A stretch of DNA of 64,000 nucleotides from Oceanospirillaceae bacterium (GCA_002724925.1 PBQA01000037.1:1-64000); one strand, 5' to 3'; counted from the first letter of the stretch, positions 50,721 to 58,679 are shown. Program-made: numbers and translations. Notes: generated from the letters alone by a model not told the origin.

Positions 50721-51593
50721 ATGACACAGCGCCTCGTTATCATCTCTGATGAGCCAGAAGAAGACCTGACGGAGCAGCTGATTGCAGCGGCTCACGCACA
50801 TGCGCTGGAGCCGGTTGTTATCGAGCCAGCGCTGTTTGATCACGTTGCGCCACCCGTATTGAATTACGGTGATCTTCTGTATCGGGTTGCTATTACGCAT
50901 GAGTCTTGTGTAATCGAGCAACAGCTCGTGCATCCGGGCGTAGCAACCTGTTACCGCGAAGCGTTGGGCGCATTTCTTATCTGGGATAACCAGACACTTT
51001 TCCTTGCTCGCAATGGTATAGAAACGCCTCGTACCTTCCATGCGATGACAACAGACAGGGAAGAACTGAAGCGCAGAGTTGAGGCGTTGGGCGGTCTTCC
51101 TGTTATTTTCAAAGTACCCGGAAAATCACTGGGCGTTGGTGTTGTTCGTGTGGATAACTGGCCAACCTTCTATTCAGTCGCCGATGCACTTGAGAGCGCG
51201 CACGGTCAGTACGTTCATCTGATGGCAAGTATCGAACCAGCAGGGCACTGGCGGATGCTGGTGGTCGGTGGTGAGGTCGCTGCTGCTTATCAGAACATCC
51301 CGCAAGAGGGCGATTTCAGAACATGCGTCGACGAAGACAAAAAAGAGTGTTTTACGACACCTGCTCCTGAGTCAGCGAACCAGCTCGCCATCGATGCCTG
51401 TGAAGTCCTGGGGCTGGAATTTGGTGGGGTTGATGTGCTGGTGCATAGCTCGGGCAGGGAATACGTTCTAGAAGTTAACTTCCCTTGTTACTTTGCTCAT
51501 CCGAAGCACGCAATCAACCTGGACGTTGCGGACCGCTTAGTAAGTTACCTCAAACAAAAAGGCCAGCGGCTCAAGGAGCAGCTGGCCGGTTAA
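50721..51593 (+). CDS. ATP-grasp ligase of the RimK-like superfamily
   Basis: The 290-residue protein has an N-terminal pre-ATP-grasp region and the ATP-grasp core. Visible elements are LPVIFKVPGKSLGVGVVRVDN (Lys and small loop), GHWRMLVVGGEVAAAYQN, and the metal-binding end EFGGVDVLVHSSGREYVLEVNFPC (Asp, Glu, Asn). Such enzymes join a carboxylate to an amine. The substrate is unknown. Neighbours are a secreted protein upstream and a convergent gene with a PqqD/winged-helix-like domain 13 bp downstream, which raises the idea of peptide modification. Confidence 0.82.
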   Translation: MTQRLVIISDEPEEDLTEQLIAAAHAHALEPVVIEPALFDHVAPPVLNYGDLLYRVAITHESCVIEQQLVHPGVATCYREALGAFLIWDNQTLFLARNGIETPRTFHAMTTDREELKRRVEALGGLPVIFKVPGKSLGVGVVRVDNWPTFYSVADALESAHGQYVHLMASIEPAGHWRMLVVGGEVAAAYQNIPQEGDFRTCVDEDKKECFTTPAPESANQLAIDACEVLGLEFGGVDVLVHSSGREYVLEVNFPCYFAHPKHAINLDVADRLVSYLKQKGQRLKEQLAG

Positions 51594-51606
51594 GCGCGAC
51601 AGATTC

Positions 51607-52236
51607 TTACTGCACCGCTTTGCGCTTAGATTCCTGCTGGGCCCGCTTCGCTTTTTTCTCCATCGCCGCCTCACGTTGCTGAGTCGCTTTACTGCGCTTC
51701 TCCGCGGCTTGCTTGGTCGCCTGCTTCTTGCGTTGCTCAACGACCTTCTGTTGGCCGGCTTTCTGATCCTGCTCAGAGGCCTTGCGCTTTTCGACGACTT
51801 TTCGCTGCTGCTCAGACGCTTGCTTGCGGCGTTGTTCCATCGGGCGCTTCAGCTCTGCGGCATCCGAGTCGGCTGCAGGGTTAGTTTCCAGCGAAATATC
51901 TCGATTCGCAAATACCTGTGGCGCATTCATGAGAGCGGTAGCACCGAGCGCCCCCATCATGACCTTACTCATGGCCTCACGACGATTCAGCAGCGCTGGA
52001 TGTGGAGTTGATGACGGCGGAGTCACTCGCTCAGAAAGCGCATTCTGATCTGCCAGGCGATCAAGGGCTGCCCAGCATTCCTTAACAGAAATGCCAGCAT
52101 CACTGGCCAGCGTCTCAATTGCGCGGCTGCCGTCTGCAAGACGCCACACGGAATAAGCCACCGGGTCGGCCTGTTTAAGAGAGTCTTGAGTGTCGCCGGT
52201 GACTACCGAAGCAACAGGAAATACTGATTGTGTCAT
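51607..52236 (-). CDS. Winged-helix/PqqD-like protein with twin-Arg segment and Lys/Arg/Gln-rich tail
   Basis: The 209-residue protein has three parts. Residues about 25-72 (VAYSVWRLADGSRAIETLA onward) resemble a PqqD-like or winged-helix domain. Residues about 84-112 (NRREAMSK, then a small-residue hydrophobic stretch ending FANRD) look like a twin-arginine signal placed internally. Residues about 128-209 are a charged helix rich in Lys, Arg, Gln and Glu, probably a coiled coil. I know no family with this combination. It is convergent with the ATP-grasp gene. Confidence 0.65.
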   Translation of the reverse strand: MTQSVFPVASVVTGDTQDSLKQADPVAYSVWRLADGSRAIETLASDAGISVKECWAALDRLADQNALSERVTPPSSTPHPALLNRREAMSKVMMGALGATALMNAPQVFANRDISLETNPAADSDAAELKRPMEQRRKQASEQQRKVVEKRKASEQDQKAGQQKVVEQRKKQATKQAAEKRSKATQQREAAMEKKAKRAQQESKRKAVQ

Positions 52237-52316
52237 GGGAAGTTCCTCATACCCCAGAATATGTCGTCAAAGAACATACCACTAAATGGCATCAGGATCA
52301 TGACACCTGAAGAACA

Positions 52317-52334
52317 ATCACCCGTTTGGGTGAT
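52317..52334 (-). terminator. hairpin downstream of pgpA
   Basis: ATCACCC and GGGTGAT flank a GTTT loop between pgpA and the leftward gene at 52236. It has no strong T-tract, so termination is only possible. Confidence 0.4.
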
Positions 52335-52370
52335 CAGCGTTTTATAGAATGGCCTGAAAATAGCCAGGAA

Positions 52371-52856
52371 TCAGACCAAAGCGGCTGTTAATTGCACGAC
52401 CACAAGGCCGAAGATACCGGCGATCACATCATCAATCATAATACCGAAGCCGCCATGAACCTTGGCGTCCAGCCATTTGATAGGCCACGGCTTGATGATG
52501 TCAAAGAAGCGGAACAGCGCAAACGCATAAGCCAGCCACAGCAAATCAGTGCCTAAATTGCCCGACACTGGCAGCCACAACAACGTAATCCACACCCCGA
52601 TCCACTCGTCCCAAACGATACCGCCAAAGTCATGCACGCCCATATCGCGAGACGTTATCTCGCAGATCACCACACCAAAAGCAAAGCCTGCGAGCAAAAC
52701 ACCGATATAAGGCAAGGTCGGGACACCCTGTAATAAAAACCACCATACCGGCAGCGCAGCCAACGTACCCCAAGTGCCTGGAGCCTTCTTCGCCAGACCA
52801 GAGCCCAGGCCAAACGCCAACAGGTGAATCGGGTTTTTCATATCAGGAGGTGTCAT
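52371..52856 (-). CDS. pgpA: Phosphatidylglycerophosphatase A
   Basis: PgpA dephosphorylates phosphatidylglycerol phosphate in the inner membrane. The product is about 161 residues with four helices and the motifs GSGLAKKAPGTWGTLAA, VHDFGGIVWDEWIG and GIMIDDVIAG. The start is uncertain: ATG 52856, ATG 52841 and TTG 52877 are all possible, and none has a strong RBS. Confidence 0.93.
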   Translation of the reverse strand: MTPPDMKNPIHLLAFGLGSGLAKKAPGTWGTLAALPVWWFLLQGVPTLPYIGVLLAGFAFGVVICEITSRDMGVHDFGGIVWDEWIGVWITLLWLPVSGNLGTDLLWLAYAFALFRFFDIIKPWPIKWLDAKVHGGFGIMIDDVIAGIFGLVVVQLTAALV

Positions 52857-52910
52857 AACATACTCAGCACAGATCAAAACGTACTAGAGAGTATACCGAC
52901 AAACACGCAA

Positions 52911-52935
52911 TGTAGGAGGGGATCTTATCCCCGAA
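52911..52935. repeat. partial copy of the window-start REP-like repeat
   Basis: TGTAGGAGGGGATCTTATCC continues to CCGAA, identical to 42-66. Only the first 25 bases are present. It lies between pgpA and the 3' end of the integrase gene and so marks or lies beside the outer integron boundary. Confidence 0.75.
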
Positions 52936-52939
52936 CAAC

Positions 52940-53473
52940 TTAACCCAATAAGTCTAATGGACTCGACGTCCCAGCAAAATGCTGACCGATCACATGCGTA
53001 TAAATCTGGGTCGTTGCTACATCGCTGTGACCGAGCAACTCCTGAACCGTTCGAATATCACGACCACTGCGTAGCCCTGATCCAAATAACAGTGAAAAAA
53101 TAAGACGATCCCGCTTATTACAAACGTCGAGCAGTTGCCCTACCTCACTCGTTGATAACACAGTGGGCAAGTGCCGCGGACGGCTGGCAAATGAAAAGCC
53201 GATATCCCCCAAAGGTTGGTTCAGATATTTGTTGTAAAGGAAGGCAAGGGCATTCAAGGCGACCTTCTGAGTGTTAATCGCAACATCACGCTTATTCGCC
53301 AGAAAACTCAGAAACATCACCACATGGTCGGGCCCAAGGGTCGAAGGATGCTGCAACCGATGGAAGCGGATATAGAACCTGATCCAATAGATATACGTAT
53401 GTTCAGTACGAATACTGTAGCCATGAAGGCGCATATACTCGCGCACCTCAGTCAGAAATCTACTCTTAGCCAT
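52940..53473 (-). pseudogene. intI: Integron integrase IntI with internal in-frame deletion
   Basis: The frame encodes 177 residues; integron integrases are normally about 320. The N-terminal SAM-like domain is intact ([40 protein letters not shown]). After LLFGSGLR, which keeps the first catalytic Arg, the sequence jumps directly to [26 protein letters not shown], near the C-terminus. About 140 residues are missing, including the IntI-specific insert and the HxxR box; the Tyr nucleophile remains. The join preserves frame. It should not recombine DNA. ATG 53473 follows GGAGG. It points away from the cassettes, as in classic integrons. Confidence 0.9.
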
Positions 53474-53496
53474 CCTGGCCTCCAAATGTAAAGAGA

Positions 53497-53516
53497 TACT
53501 GTTTAAATATACAGTA
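53497..53516 (-). promoter_or_regulatory. LexA (SOS) box upstream of intI
   Basis: TACTGTTTAAATATACAGTA fits the gammaproteobacterial LexA operator (CTG, ten bases, CAG, with AT-rich middle). It lies 23 bp ahead of the integrase ATG, over the likely promoter. SOS control of integron integrases by LexA is established in Vibrio and class 1 integrons. Confidence 0.85.
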
Positions 53517-53654
53517 TATTTTGCGATTTTCCAGAAAGTATGGCACGCTTTACATTCGTGCTTGCGCGGTTTGCCGGGCGATAGTACCTTAAACAGTAGA
53601 CGAATCAGATACTTACAAACTTGGTTTACAAGTTTATGTGCGCACGTATATCGA
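53517..53654. other. probable attI region
   Basis: This 138-bp non-coding stretch lies between the intI control region and the first attC-like palindrome, where attI is expected. It contains a small inverted repeat around AACTTGGTTTACAAGTT at about 53618-53634. No exact GTTRRRY core could be fixed, so the attI assignment rests on position. Confidence 0.4.
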
Positions 53655-53791
53655 AATAACAGGCGTGCGCGTTTTTCTGAAAGGGAGATTTGAGTTATGG
53701 AAGATTTCTCAATGGTGTCAATAAGTTACTGGGGAAACCTCGAAAGAGTGTTCCAGGATAAACGCGCATGCACACTAATAACCTGTTATGC
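53655..53791 (+). other. putative attC site or ORF-less first cassette end
   Basis: AATAACAGGCGTGCGCGTTT near 53656 is partly complementary to AAACGCGCATGCACAC with CCTGTTATGC near 53760-53791. The right end GTTATGC (53785-53791) is the same as in the site at 56214. The stem is less regular than the two later sites, and the interior holds only a short ATG frame. It may be a diverged attC. Confidence 0.5.
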
Positions 53792-53810
53792 GTACTCGTA
53801 GGCTGTATCC

Positions 53811-54143
53811 ATGTTGAGTAAGATCTTGATTTACATTATTTCAGCAGCGTGCTTAATTGCGTTGACTTACTGGATATATCTGTACATAACCGACGCTCCA
53901 AAAGTAGTGAGCGTTGAGCGCGGAGTAATAAGCTCACACCGTGGCGAATCAACATTTGTTGAGTTAGAAAGTGGTGCAATAATCGAAACACCGATTTATG
54001 AGAGTCAGCAAGGTTCTGAAGTGCTTGTTGTTGTGAAATCGGGTAGGAGAACGGGTAACATCTCATACCTAATATCTAAGCCTTCAAAGATCTTGATAGC
54101 AGTAGACGCTGACAGTTTCGATGAAGACGGCAATTGGAAGTAG
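53811..54143 (+). CDS. Cassette-encoded small membrane protein, unknown
   Basis: The 110-residue product has one N-terminal helix (about 5-27) and then a soluble beta-rich domain (about 33-100). It has the size and topology of many cassette-borne proteins without known function. It is oriented with the array and ends 1 bp before the attC at 54145, as cassette genes do. No clear RBS is visible. Confidence 0.65.
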   Translation: MLSKILIYIISAACLIALTYWIYLYITDAPKVVSVERGVISSHRGESTFVELESGAIIETPIYESQQGSEVLVVVKSGRRTGNISYLISKPSKILIAVDADSFDEDGNWK

Positions 54144-54144
54144 C

Positions 54145-54255
54145 GCATAACAAGGCCAGTAACAGCGAGCAATTTTTCCGTCGCTTTTTCGTGGCGGGCG
54201 CTACGCTGCCACAAAAAATCCACTCCAAAATTGCCGCGTTCTGGCGGCGTTATAT
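54145..54255 (+). other. attC recombination site (111 bp)
   Basis: The site runs from GCATAAC (54145-54151) to GTTATAT (54249-54255). The left arm ATAACAAGGCCAGTAACAGC and the arm ending GCGTTCTGGCGGCGTTAT are complementary with bulges; GCAATTTT/AAAATTGC and CGTGGC/GCCAC pair inside. This is the imperfect folded structure of an attC. It separates the small membrane protein cassette from the next one. Confidence 0.85.
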
Positions 54256-54918
54256 TTACAAATGCCCCACCTTCACATAAATCAATGCGCCATCTTCTTT
54301 CGTAAAGGGCGTATGCTGGCTCATGTGGGGGTTACGAAGCCAAGTGCCTTTGGGATATTGGCCATGCTCATCGTAAAACGTGCCTTCCAATACAAAGATT
54401 TCCTCCCCTCCCCAATGGTTGTGCGATTGAAATTGAGTGTGAGGTGACCATTTAACTAAGGCGACCTTCTCACCTTTAAACTCATGTAACGGCATCACCG
54501 TTAGCCCATCTACAAGCCCTTGGTGCCACGGGTGGTTTTGAGTGTCTATCATTTTTTGCTCTGTGTCGTCCTGATCAAATTGATGTAGCTTTACCAATAT
54601 AGTTGCACCCTCTTTACCTATATTTGGTGTGTGAGACGTACCAATTGGATTGCGCACATAGCTCCCCTTTGCGCAGTTCTGATGCTCGTCCGAAAACACA
54701 CCATCAAGCACTAAGAATTCTTCTCCACCACTATGAGAGTGTGACGAAAACGCGGTGTGTGGTGCATAACGAACGATAGAGGTCGCTCGTGCAACCTCAT
54801 CTCCAACGCGATCAAGCATCATGCGCTCAACGCCAGGCATAGGAGAATCAACCCACTTATAGTCGGCGGGTTGAATTACTACACGTTGCTTGAAATCAGC
54901 ATTGATTAAGGTAGTCAT
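54256..54918 (-). CDS. Bicupin, ChrR-like
   Basis: The 220-residue protein contains two cupin repeats with metal-binding HSHSGGEEFLVLDG and HNHWGGEEIFVLEG, each followed by a G(T/S)xxRNP strand. This resembles the cupin part of ChrR anti-sigma factors and related dioxygenase-like proteins, without the zinc anti-sigma domain. The ATG 54918 lies behind GAGGTC, 25 bp after the SDR stop; further upstream extension would overlap that gene. It reads against the array direction and ends one base after the attC. Confidence 0.85.
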   Translation of the reverse strand: MTTLINADFKQRVVIQPADYKWVDSPMPGVERMMLDRVGDEVARATSIVRYAPHTAFSSHSHSGGEEFLVLDGVFSDEHQNCAKGSYVRNPIGTSHTPNIGKEGATILVKLHQFDQDDTEQKMIDTQNHPWHQGLVDGLTVMPLHEFKGEKVALVKWSPHTQFQSHNHWGGEEIFVLEGTFYDEHGQYPKGTWLRNPHMSQHTPFTKEDGALIYVKVGHL

Positions 54919-54943
54919 ATTGACCTCTAATAAAGATTGTTGC

Positions 54944-55717
54944 CTAATTTCTGCCAGCAATAACGCCGCCGTCAACGTCCCAAATCGCGCCTGTTATCCA
55001 GCTTGCACTCTCGTTCAAAAGAAACATGATAGCGTTGGCAACGTCATCTGGTGTACCAATACGACCAATGGGATGGAAGCTGTCAAAACCTGCAAGGGCA
55101 TCGTCCATTTCTGCTGGATCGATAAAAGTTTCGTAAATTGGCGTTTTCACTACCGCAGGTGACACTGCATTTACCCTAATACTATGGTCGGCTAGTTCCA
55201 TTGCCATATGCTGCGTTAACGCGTGTAATCCTGCTTTTGCCATGGAATAAGCAGAAGAAGGGGTTGCTTTGATCGCTTGCTTTGCCCACATTGAACCAAT
55301 ATGAACAATGGAACCACCTCCATTGTTACTCATATTTTGGGATACGGCTTGGCTTATAAAAAAGGTAGCCCGATTCAGTACAGCATAAGCATCATAATCC
55401 TCTAATTCGTGTTCCAAGTATGGCTTAGGGTTGAAGTAGCCTGCCGAATTAACAAGGTATTGGATATGCCTTTCGTCCGAGTTTATCGCTTGAATCACTC
55501 TGTCAACATCTTGTTGCTCATAGAGATTGGCTTGTAATGTCTCAATATTAATATCATTGCTCGCTATTGCGGTTAACTGAGACTTGGCCGACTCCAGCTT
55601 TTCAGCGTTGTTGCCTAAGATAATAACACTGGTCCCTTGAGCGACGAGTTGTTTTGCTGTTGCCAGCCCCATTCCGCTCGAACCACCGATGATTAATGCG
55701 ATGTTTGAAGTTGTCAT
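54944..55717 (-). CDS. Short-chain dehydrogenase/reductase
   Basis: This is a classical SDR of 257 residues. The cofactor loop is GGSSGMGLA, the catalytic set is a Ser in VHIGSMW with YSMAK (YxxxK), and the NSAG motif is present. The C-terminal [15 protein letters not shown] is typical. Its substrate is unknown. It is the first gene of a leftward pair with the bicupin and is divergent from the HxlR regulator. The RBS GGAGAA precedes the ATG. Confidence 0.9.
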   Translation of the reverse strand: MTTSNIALIIGGSSGMGLATAKQLVAQGTSVIILGNNAEKLESAKSQLTAIASNDINIETLQANLYEQQDVDRVIQAINSDERHIQYLVNSAGYFNPKPYLEHELEDYDAYAVLNRATFFISQAVSQNMSNNGGGSIVHIGSMWAKQAIKATPSSAYSMAKAGLHALTQHMAMELADHSIRVNAVSPAVVKTPIYETFIDPAEMDDALAGFDSFHPIGRIGTPDDVANAIMFLLNESASWITGAIWDVDGGVIAGRN

Positions 55718-55775
55718 AGATTTTCTCCGATATATGTTAAGGTACGGAGAGAATTTATCGAATCACTGTGGCGTT

Positions 55776-55812
55776 AAAAAGTAAGTACAAATTGGTAAGG
55801 TAGGTACTTTTT
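55776..55812. promoter_or_regulatory. candidate operator between SDR and HxlR genes
   Basis: AAAAAGTAAGTAC and GTAGGTACTTTTT form an imperfect inverted repeat, with further GGTAC units nearby. It sits in the 106-bp divergent region just ahead of the regulator start and is a likely HxlR-family binding site. This is inferred from position and symmetry. Confidence 0.5.
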
Positions 55813-55823
55813 GGTACATCTTT

Positions 55824-56165
55824 ATGAAAGATAGAGAAAAAAAATATTTGAGAAAAACTGCACCTACTGAAAGTGCAAAGATAGTGGAGACTATTTATGG
55901 CTGTAAATGGTCTCTTACGGTTTATCAGCTCTTGGCTGATGGAATCAATCGGCCTGGTGAAATGGTGCGCAGCATTGAAGGTTTAACCACTAAAGTTCTG
56001 AACCAGTGCCTACGTAAAAATACGGAGTTTGGGATCTTGGAGCGGATTTCTTACAATGAGGTGCCACCGAGGGTGGAGTACGAAGTCACTGATTTCGGAG
56101 CCAAATTTATGAAAGTGCTTGATGAGCTTGAAAAACTACAACGTGAAATTGAAAATAAAATATAA
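55824..56165 (+). CDS. HxlR-family transcriptional regulator
   Basis: The 113-residue protein has the winged-helix core of the family: GCKWSLTVYQLLADG, RPGEMVRSIEGLTTKVLNQC and YEVTDFGAKF. Such regulators often sense reactive electrophiles or quinones, though many lack a known signal and no obvious redox Cys pair is present. It is divergent from the SDR-bicupin pair it probably controls. Its stop codon overlaps the start of the attC at 56161, as in many cassettes. Confidence 0.87.
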   Translation: MKDREKKYLRKTAPTESAKIVETIYGCKWSLTVYQLLADGINRPGEMVRSIEGLTTKVLNQCLRKNTEFGILERISYNEVPPRVEYEVTDFGAKFMKVLDELEKLQREIENKI

Positions 56166-56220
56166 CAAGCGCGTCAATTAGGACGCTCGCGAGCTCGCGC
56201 CTATTACGCGGGCGTTATGC
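56161..56220 (+). other. attC recombination site (60 bp)
   Basis: The site starts TATAACAAGCGCG and ends GCGGGCGTTATGC. Arms pair with bulged bases around a central palindrome, CGCGAGCTCGCG. The length and layout fit the classic 59-base element. It terminates the HxlR/SDR/bicupin cassette. Confidence 0.9.
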
Positions 56221-56227
56221 ACTTGGC

Positions 56228-56413
56228 TCAGTAGTGATAACGTAGTTGTGCAATAAGAATGGATTCTTGATGAATTTTATAAACTATTCGATGCTCGTCG
56301 TTAATGCGTCGAGACCAATACCCAGAAAGGGCATGTTTCAAAGGTTCAGGCTTTCCAATTCCTTCGAACGGTTCTCGTTGGATTTCTTTGATGTCAACGA
56401 ACGTGCAGAGCAA
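56228..56413 (-). pseudogene. yoeB: YoeB toxin, 5'-truncated
   Basis: The frame ends with the C-terminal half of Yoe[37 protein letters not shown] and RYHY, covering the catalytic Glu, Arg and His region. The first about 30 residues are missing: a stop lies two codons before the leading TTG and priA begins 22 bp on. No YefM antitoxin is next to it. The remnant starts 7 bp after the attC and is probably the broken last cassette of the array. Confidence 0.85.
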
Positions 56414-56435
56414 CAGGAGCTATTACCAGTACTGA

Positions 56436-58643
56436 TCAAAGTGTATCCAACGGGTCAACATCCACATGCCACCGCACTTTATTGAATCCCTTCAAGGTCT
56501 GAAGCTGTTTTAGTGCAGCATCCAGTGTCTGGTGCAGGGCTTTACGTTCGCTGCAGAACACTTGCAGCTGAAAACGATAGCGGCCATTTCGTCGCTCCAT
56601 AATCGCAGGCACAGGCCCAAGCAATGTTACCGGAGCATCTTTCTGGCCGTATTGTTTTAACCAGTGTTGGAGTATGTGGCGGGCCTGCTCAAGAAATCGC
56701 TGCGCGGTTCCTCTGTCTTCACATTCGCTACGCAGCATGGCCATGTGGGAGTAAGGCGGTAGTTGTTGATCTAAGCGCTCGCGTAATATCGACAGTGCTA
56801 ACGCGTGATAACCGTCATCTATTAACAGGTTGAGTTGCGGATGGTCGGCATACAGGGTCTGAATCCAGACATCGCCGGGGCTTTCTGCGCGCCCGGCCCG
56901 CCCTGCAACCTGCTTAATTAATTGTGCTGAGTGCTCCATGCCCCGGAAATCCGCACTGAACAATCCAGCATCGCTGTCGAGAATGACCACAAGCGTCACA
57001 TCCGGAAAATGATGCCCTTTGGCCAGCATTTGCGTGCCAACCAGAATGCATGGGTCACCGGTATGAATTTCTTCGAACAAATCATCAAATGCCTGTTTGG
57101 TGCGCACGGTATCACGGTCGACACGCTTGACCGGCGTCTGTGGAAATAATGCAGACAGGTGATCTTCAATGCGCTCTGTGCCCTGACCGATCGGTTCTAT
57201 GTCTGGCGAATGGCAGTCAGGGCACACTTTCGGCACCGGCTGCTGATAATCACAGTGGTGGCAATGCAGGTGCGGAGGATATTGGTGCAGTGTCATGCGC
57301 GCATCGCAACGTCGGCATTCTGCGTTCCAGCCGCATTGTTTGCAGGCGAGTAGTGGTGCAAATCCCCGGCGGTTTAAAAATACTAATACCTGCTTGCCCC
57401 GGTTCAGGTGTTGTTGCATCGCGCTGAGTACCGGTTCGGCGAAACCGTGAACCAGTGGTTGATGCAGAATACTGTGCAGCTTCATACCCGGCGGTCTCGC
57501 ATTGCCAGCGCGGCGGGTCAGTTTCAAATGAAGGTACTTACCCGTTAATGCGTTATGAAGTGTCTCCAGCGATGGCGTCGCCGAGCCAAGCAGAACAGGC
57601 ACTTGTGCCTGATGGGCGCGAACCAGTGCAAAGTCACGCGCCGAGTAGCGCAGACCATCCTGTTGCTTGAAAGAACCATCGTGCTCTTCGTCCAGGATAA
57701 TCAAACCCAAGTCTGGTAATGGCGTGAATACTGCTGAGCGTGTGCCAATCAGAATGCGTGCCTGGCCTTCACGCGCCTGTCGCCAGCCCTGAAGTCGTTC
57801 GCGGTCATTGAGCCCGGAATGCAGCAGGGCAACCGGAACATCAAAGCGTTCCTGAAAGCGCCGCACCGTTTGTGGTGTTAAGCCGATTTCGGGCACCAGC
57901 AGCAGTGCTTGTTTTCCCTGTTGAATCACTTGTTCGATCAGCTGGAGGTAGACTTCGGTTTTACCAGATCCTGTCACGCCCTCAAGCAGGCAGGCTTTAA
58001 ATTGCCCAAGTACGGCACTGACTTTATTTACGGCTGATGCTTGCTCTTCGTTTAACGTCAGTGCTGGTCGAACCGATTCTGGTAGTGCCGGGACAGGTAA
58101 TCGCGTCTGCTCTTCAATTAAGCCGAGTTCGGTCAGCTTACGGCACTGGGCAAGCGAGAAGCCCTGAGCTGTCAGAAACCGATGAGTAATGTATTCCTGC
58201 CGTTGAAACTGTTGCCACAACGCCTGCTGCTTACTGCCTTTGAGGGCGGGCTCGGTATCGGGCGGAGGGATACGTTGCCAGCCGCTTTCGTTGGCTTCGC
58301 TTAGCTTAGCGCCGCGCCGCAGCATGGTAGGTATCCAGTGTTCCAGCACGTCCCCGAGGCTGTGGTGATAGTAATCAGACATCCAGCGGGCAAGACTCAG
58401 GTCGCGCGGCGCGAGTAATGGTGCATCATCGAGCCGTGCTAACAGGGGTTTGAGCTTGTTTGCGGGAACTTCACTGGTGTCACGGGTGCCTAAAACAATG
58501 CCAGTGAGCAATTGTTTGCCAAAGTCTGCACGAACCCGCTGTCCGGGCTGGTAGTTTTCTCGGGCGTCACCCTCTACCGGCAGGTAGTCAAAGGTGCGTA
58601 ACAGGGGGACGGGCAGAGCGACGTCGACAACATAAAAGGACAT
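56436..58643 (-). CDS. priA: Primosomal protein N' (replication restart helicase PriA)
   Basis: PriA reloads the replisome at stalled forks. The 735-residue protein has a 3'-DNA-binding domain, Walker A GVTGSGKTEVY, the DEEH box LDEEHDGSFKQQ and an 8-Cys zinc-binding region (CKQCGWNAECRRC; CHHCDYQQPVPKVCPDC). The C-terminal end VDVDPLDTL is complete, so the integron boundary did not damage it. It is divergent from rpmE. Confidence 0.96.
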   Translation of the reverse strand: MSFYVVDVALPVPLLRTFDYLPVEGDARENYQPGQRVRADFGKQLLTGIVLGTRDTSEVPANKLKPLLARLDDAPLLAPRDLSLARWMSDYYHHSLGDVLEHWIPTMLRRGAKLSEANESGWQRIPPPDTEPALKGSKQQALWQQFQRQEYITHRFLTAQGFSLAQCRKLTELGLIEEQTRLPVPALPESVRPALTLNEEQASAVNKVSAVLGQFKACLLEGVTGSGKTEVYLQLIEQVIQQGKQALLLVPEIGLTPQTVRRFQERFDVPVALLHSGLNDRERLQGWRQAREGQARILIGTRSAVFTPLPDLGLIILDEEHDGSFKQQDGLRYSARDFALVRAHQAQVPVLLGSATPSLETLHNALTGKYLHLKLTRRAGNARPPGMKLHSILHQPLVHGFAEPVLSAMQQHLNRGKQVLVFLNRRGFAPLLACKQCGWNAECRRCDARMTLHQYPPHLHCHHCDYQQPVPKVCPDCHSPDIEPIGQGTERIEDHLSALFPQTPVKRVDRDTVRTKQAFDDLFEEIHTGDPCILVGTQMLAKGHHFPDVTLVVILDSDAGLFSADFRGMEHSAQLIKQVAGRAGRAESPGDVWIQTLYADHPQLNLLIDDGYHALALSILRERLDQQLPPYSHMAMLRSECEDRGTAQRFLEQARHILQHWLKQYGQKDAPVTLLGPVPAIMERRNGRYRFQLQVFCSERKALHQTLDAALKQLQTLKGFNKVRWHVDVDPLDTL

Positions 58644-58651
58644 GAAAAAGC

Positions 58652-58679
58652 TTGCTGATACGGAATGCTCTGGTATTAT
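58652..58679 (+). promoter_or_regulatory. predicted sigma-70 promoter of rpmE
   Basis: TTGCTG (58652-58657) and TATTAT (58674-58679) are spaced by 16 bp. The predicted transcript would have a leader of about 140 nt before the rpmE ATG, long enough for a structured control region. Confidence 0.5.

Noticed and set aside
53216-53491. Plus-strand frame opposite the integrase gene
   Set aside because: Antisense shadow of the IntI N-terminal domain, which is clearly coding on the minus strand.
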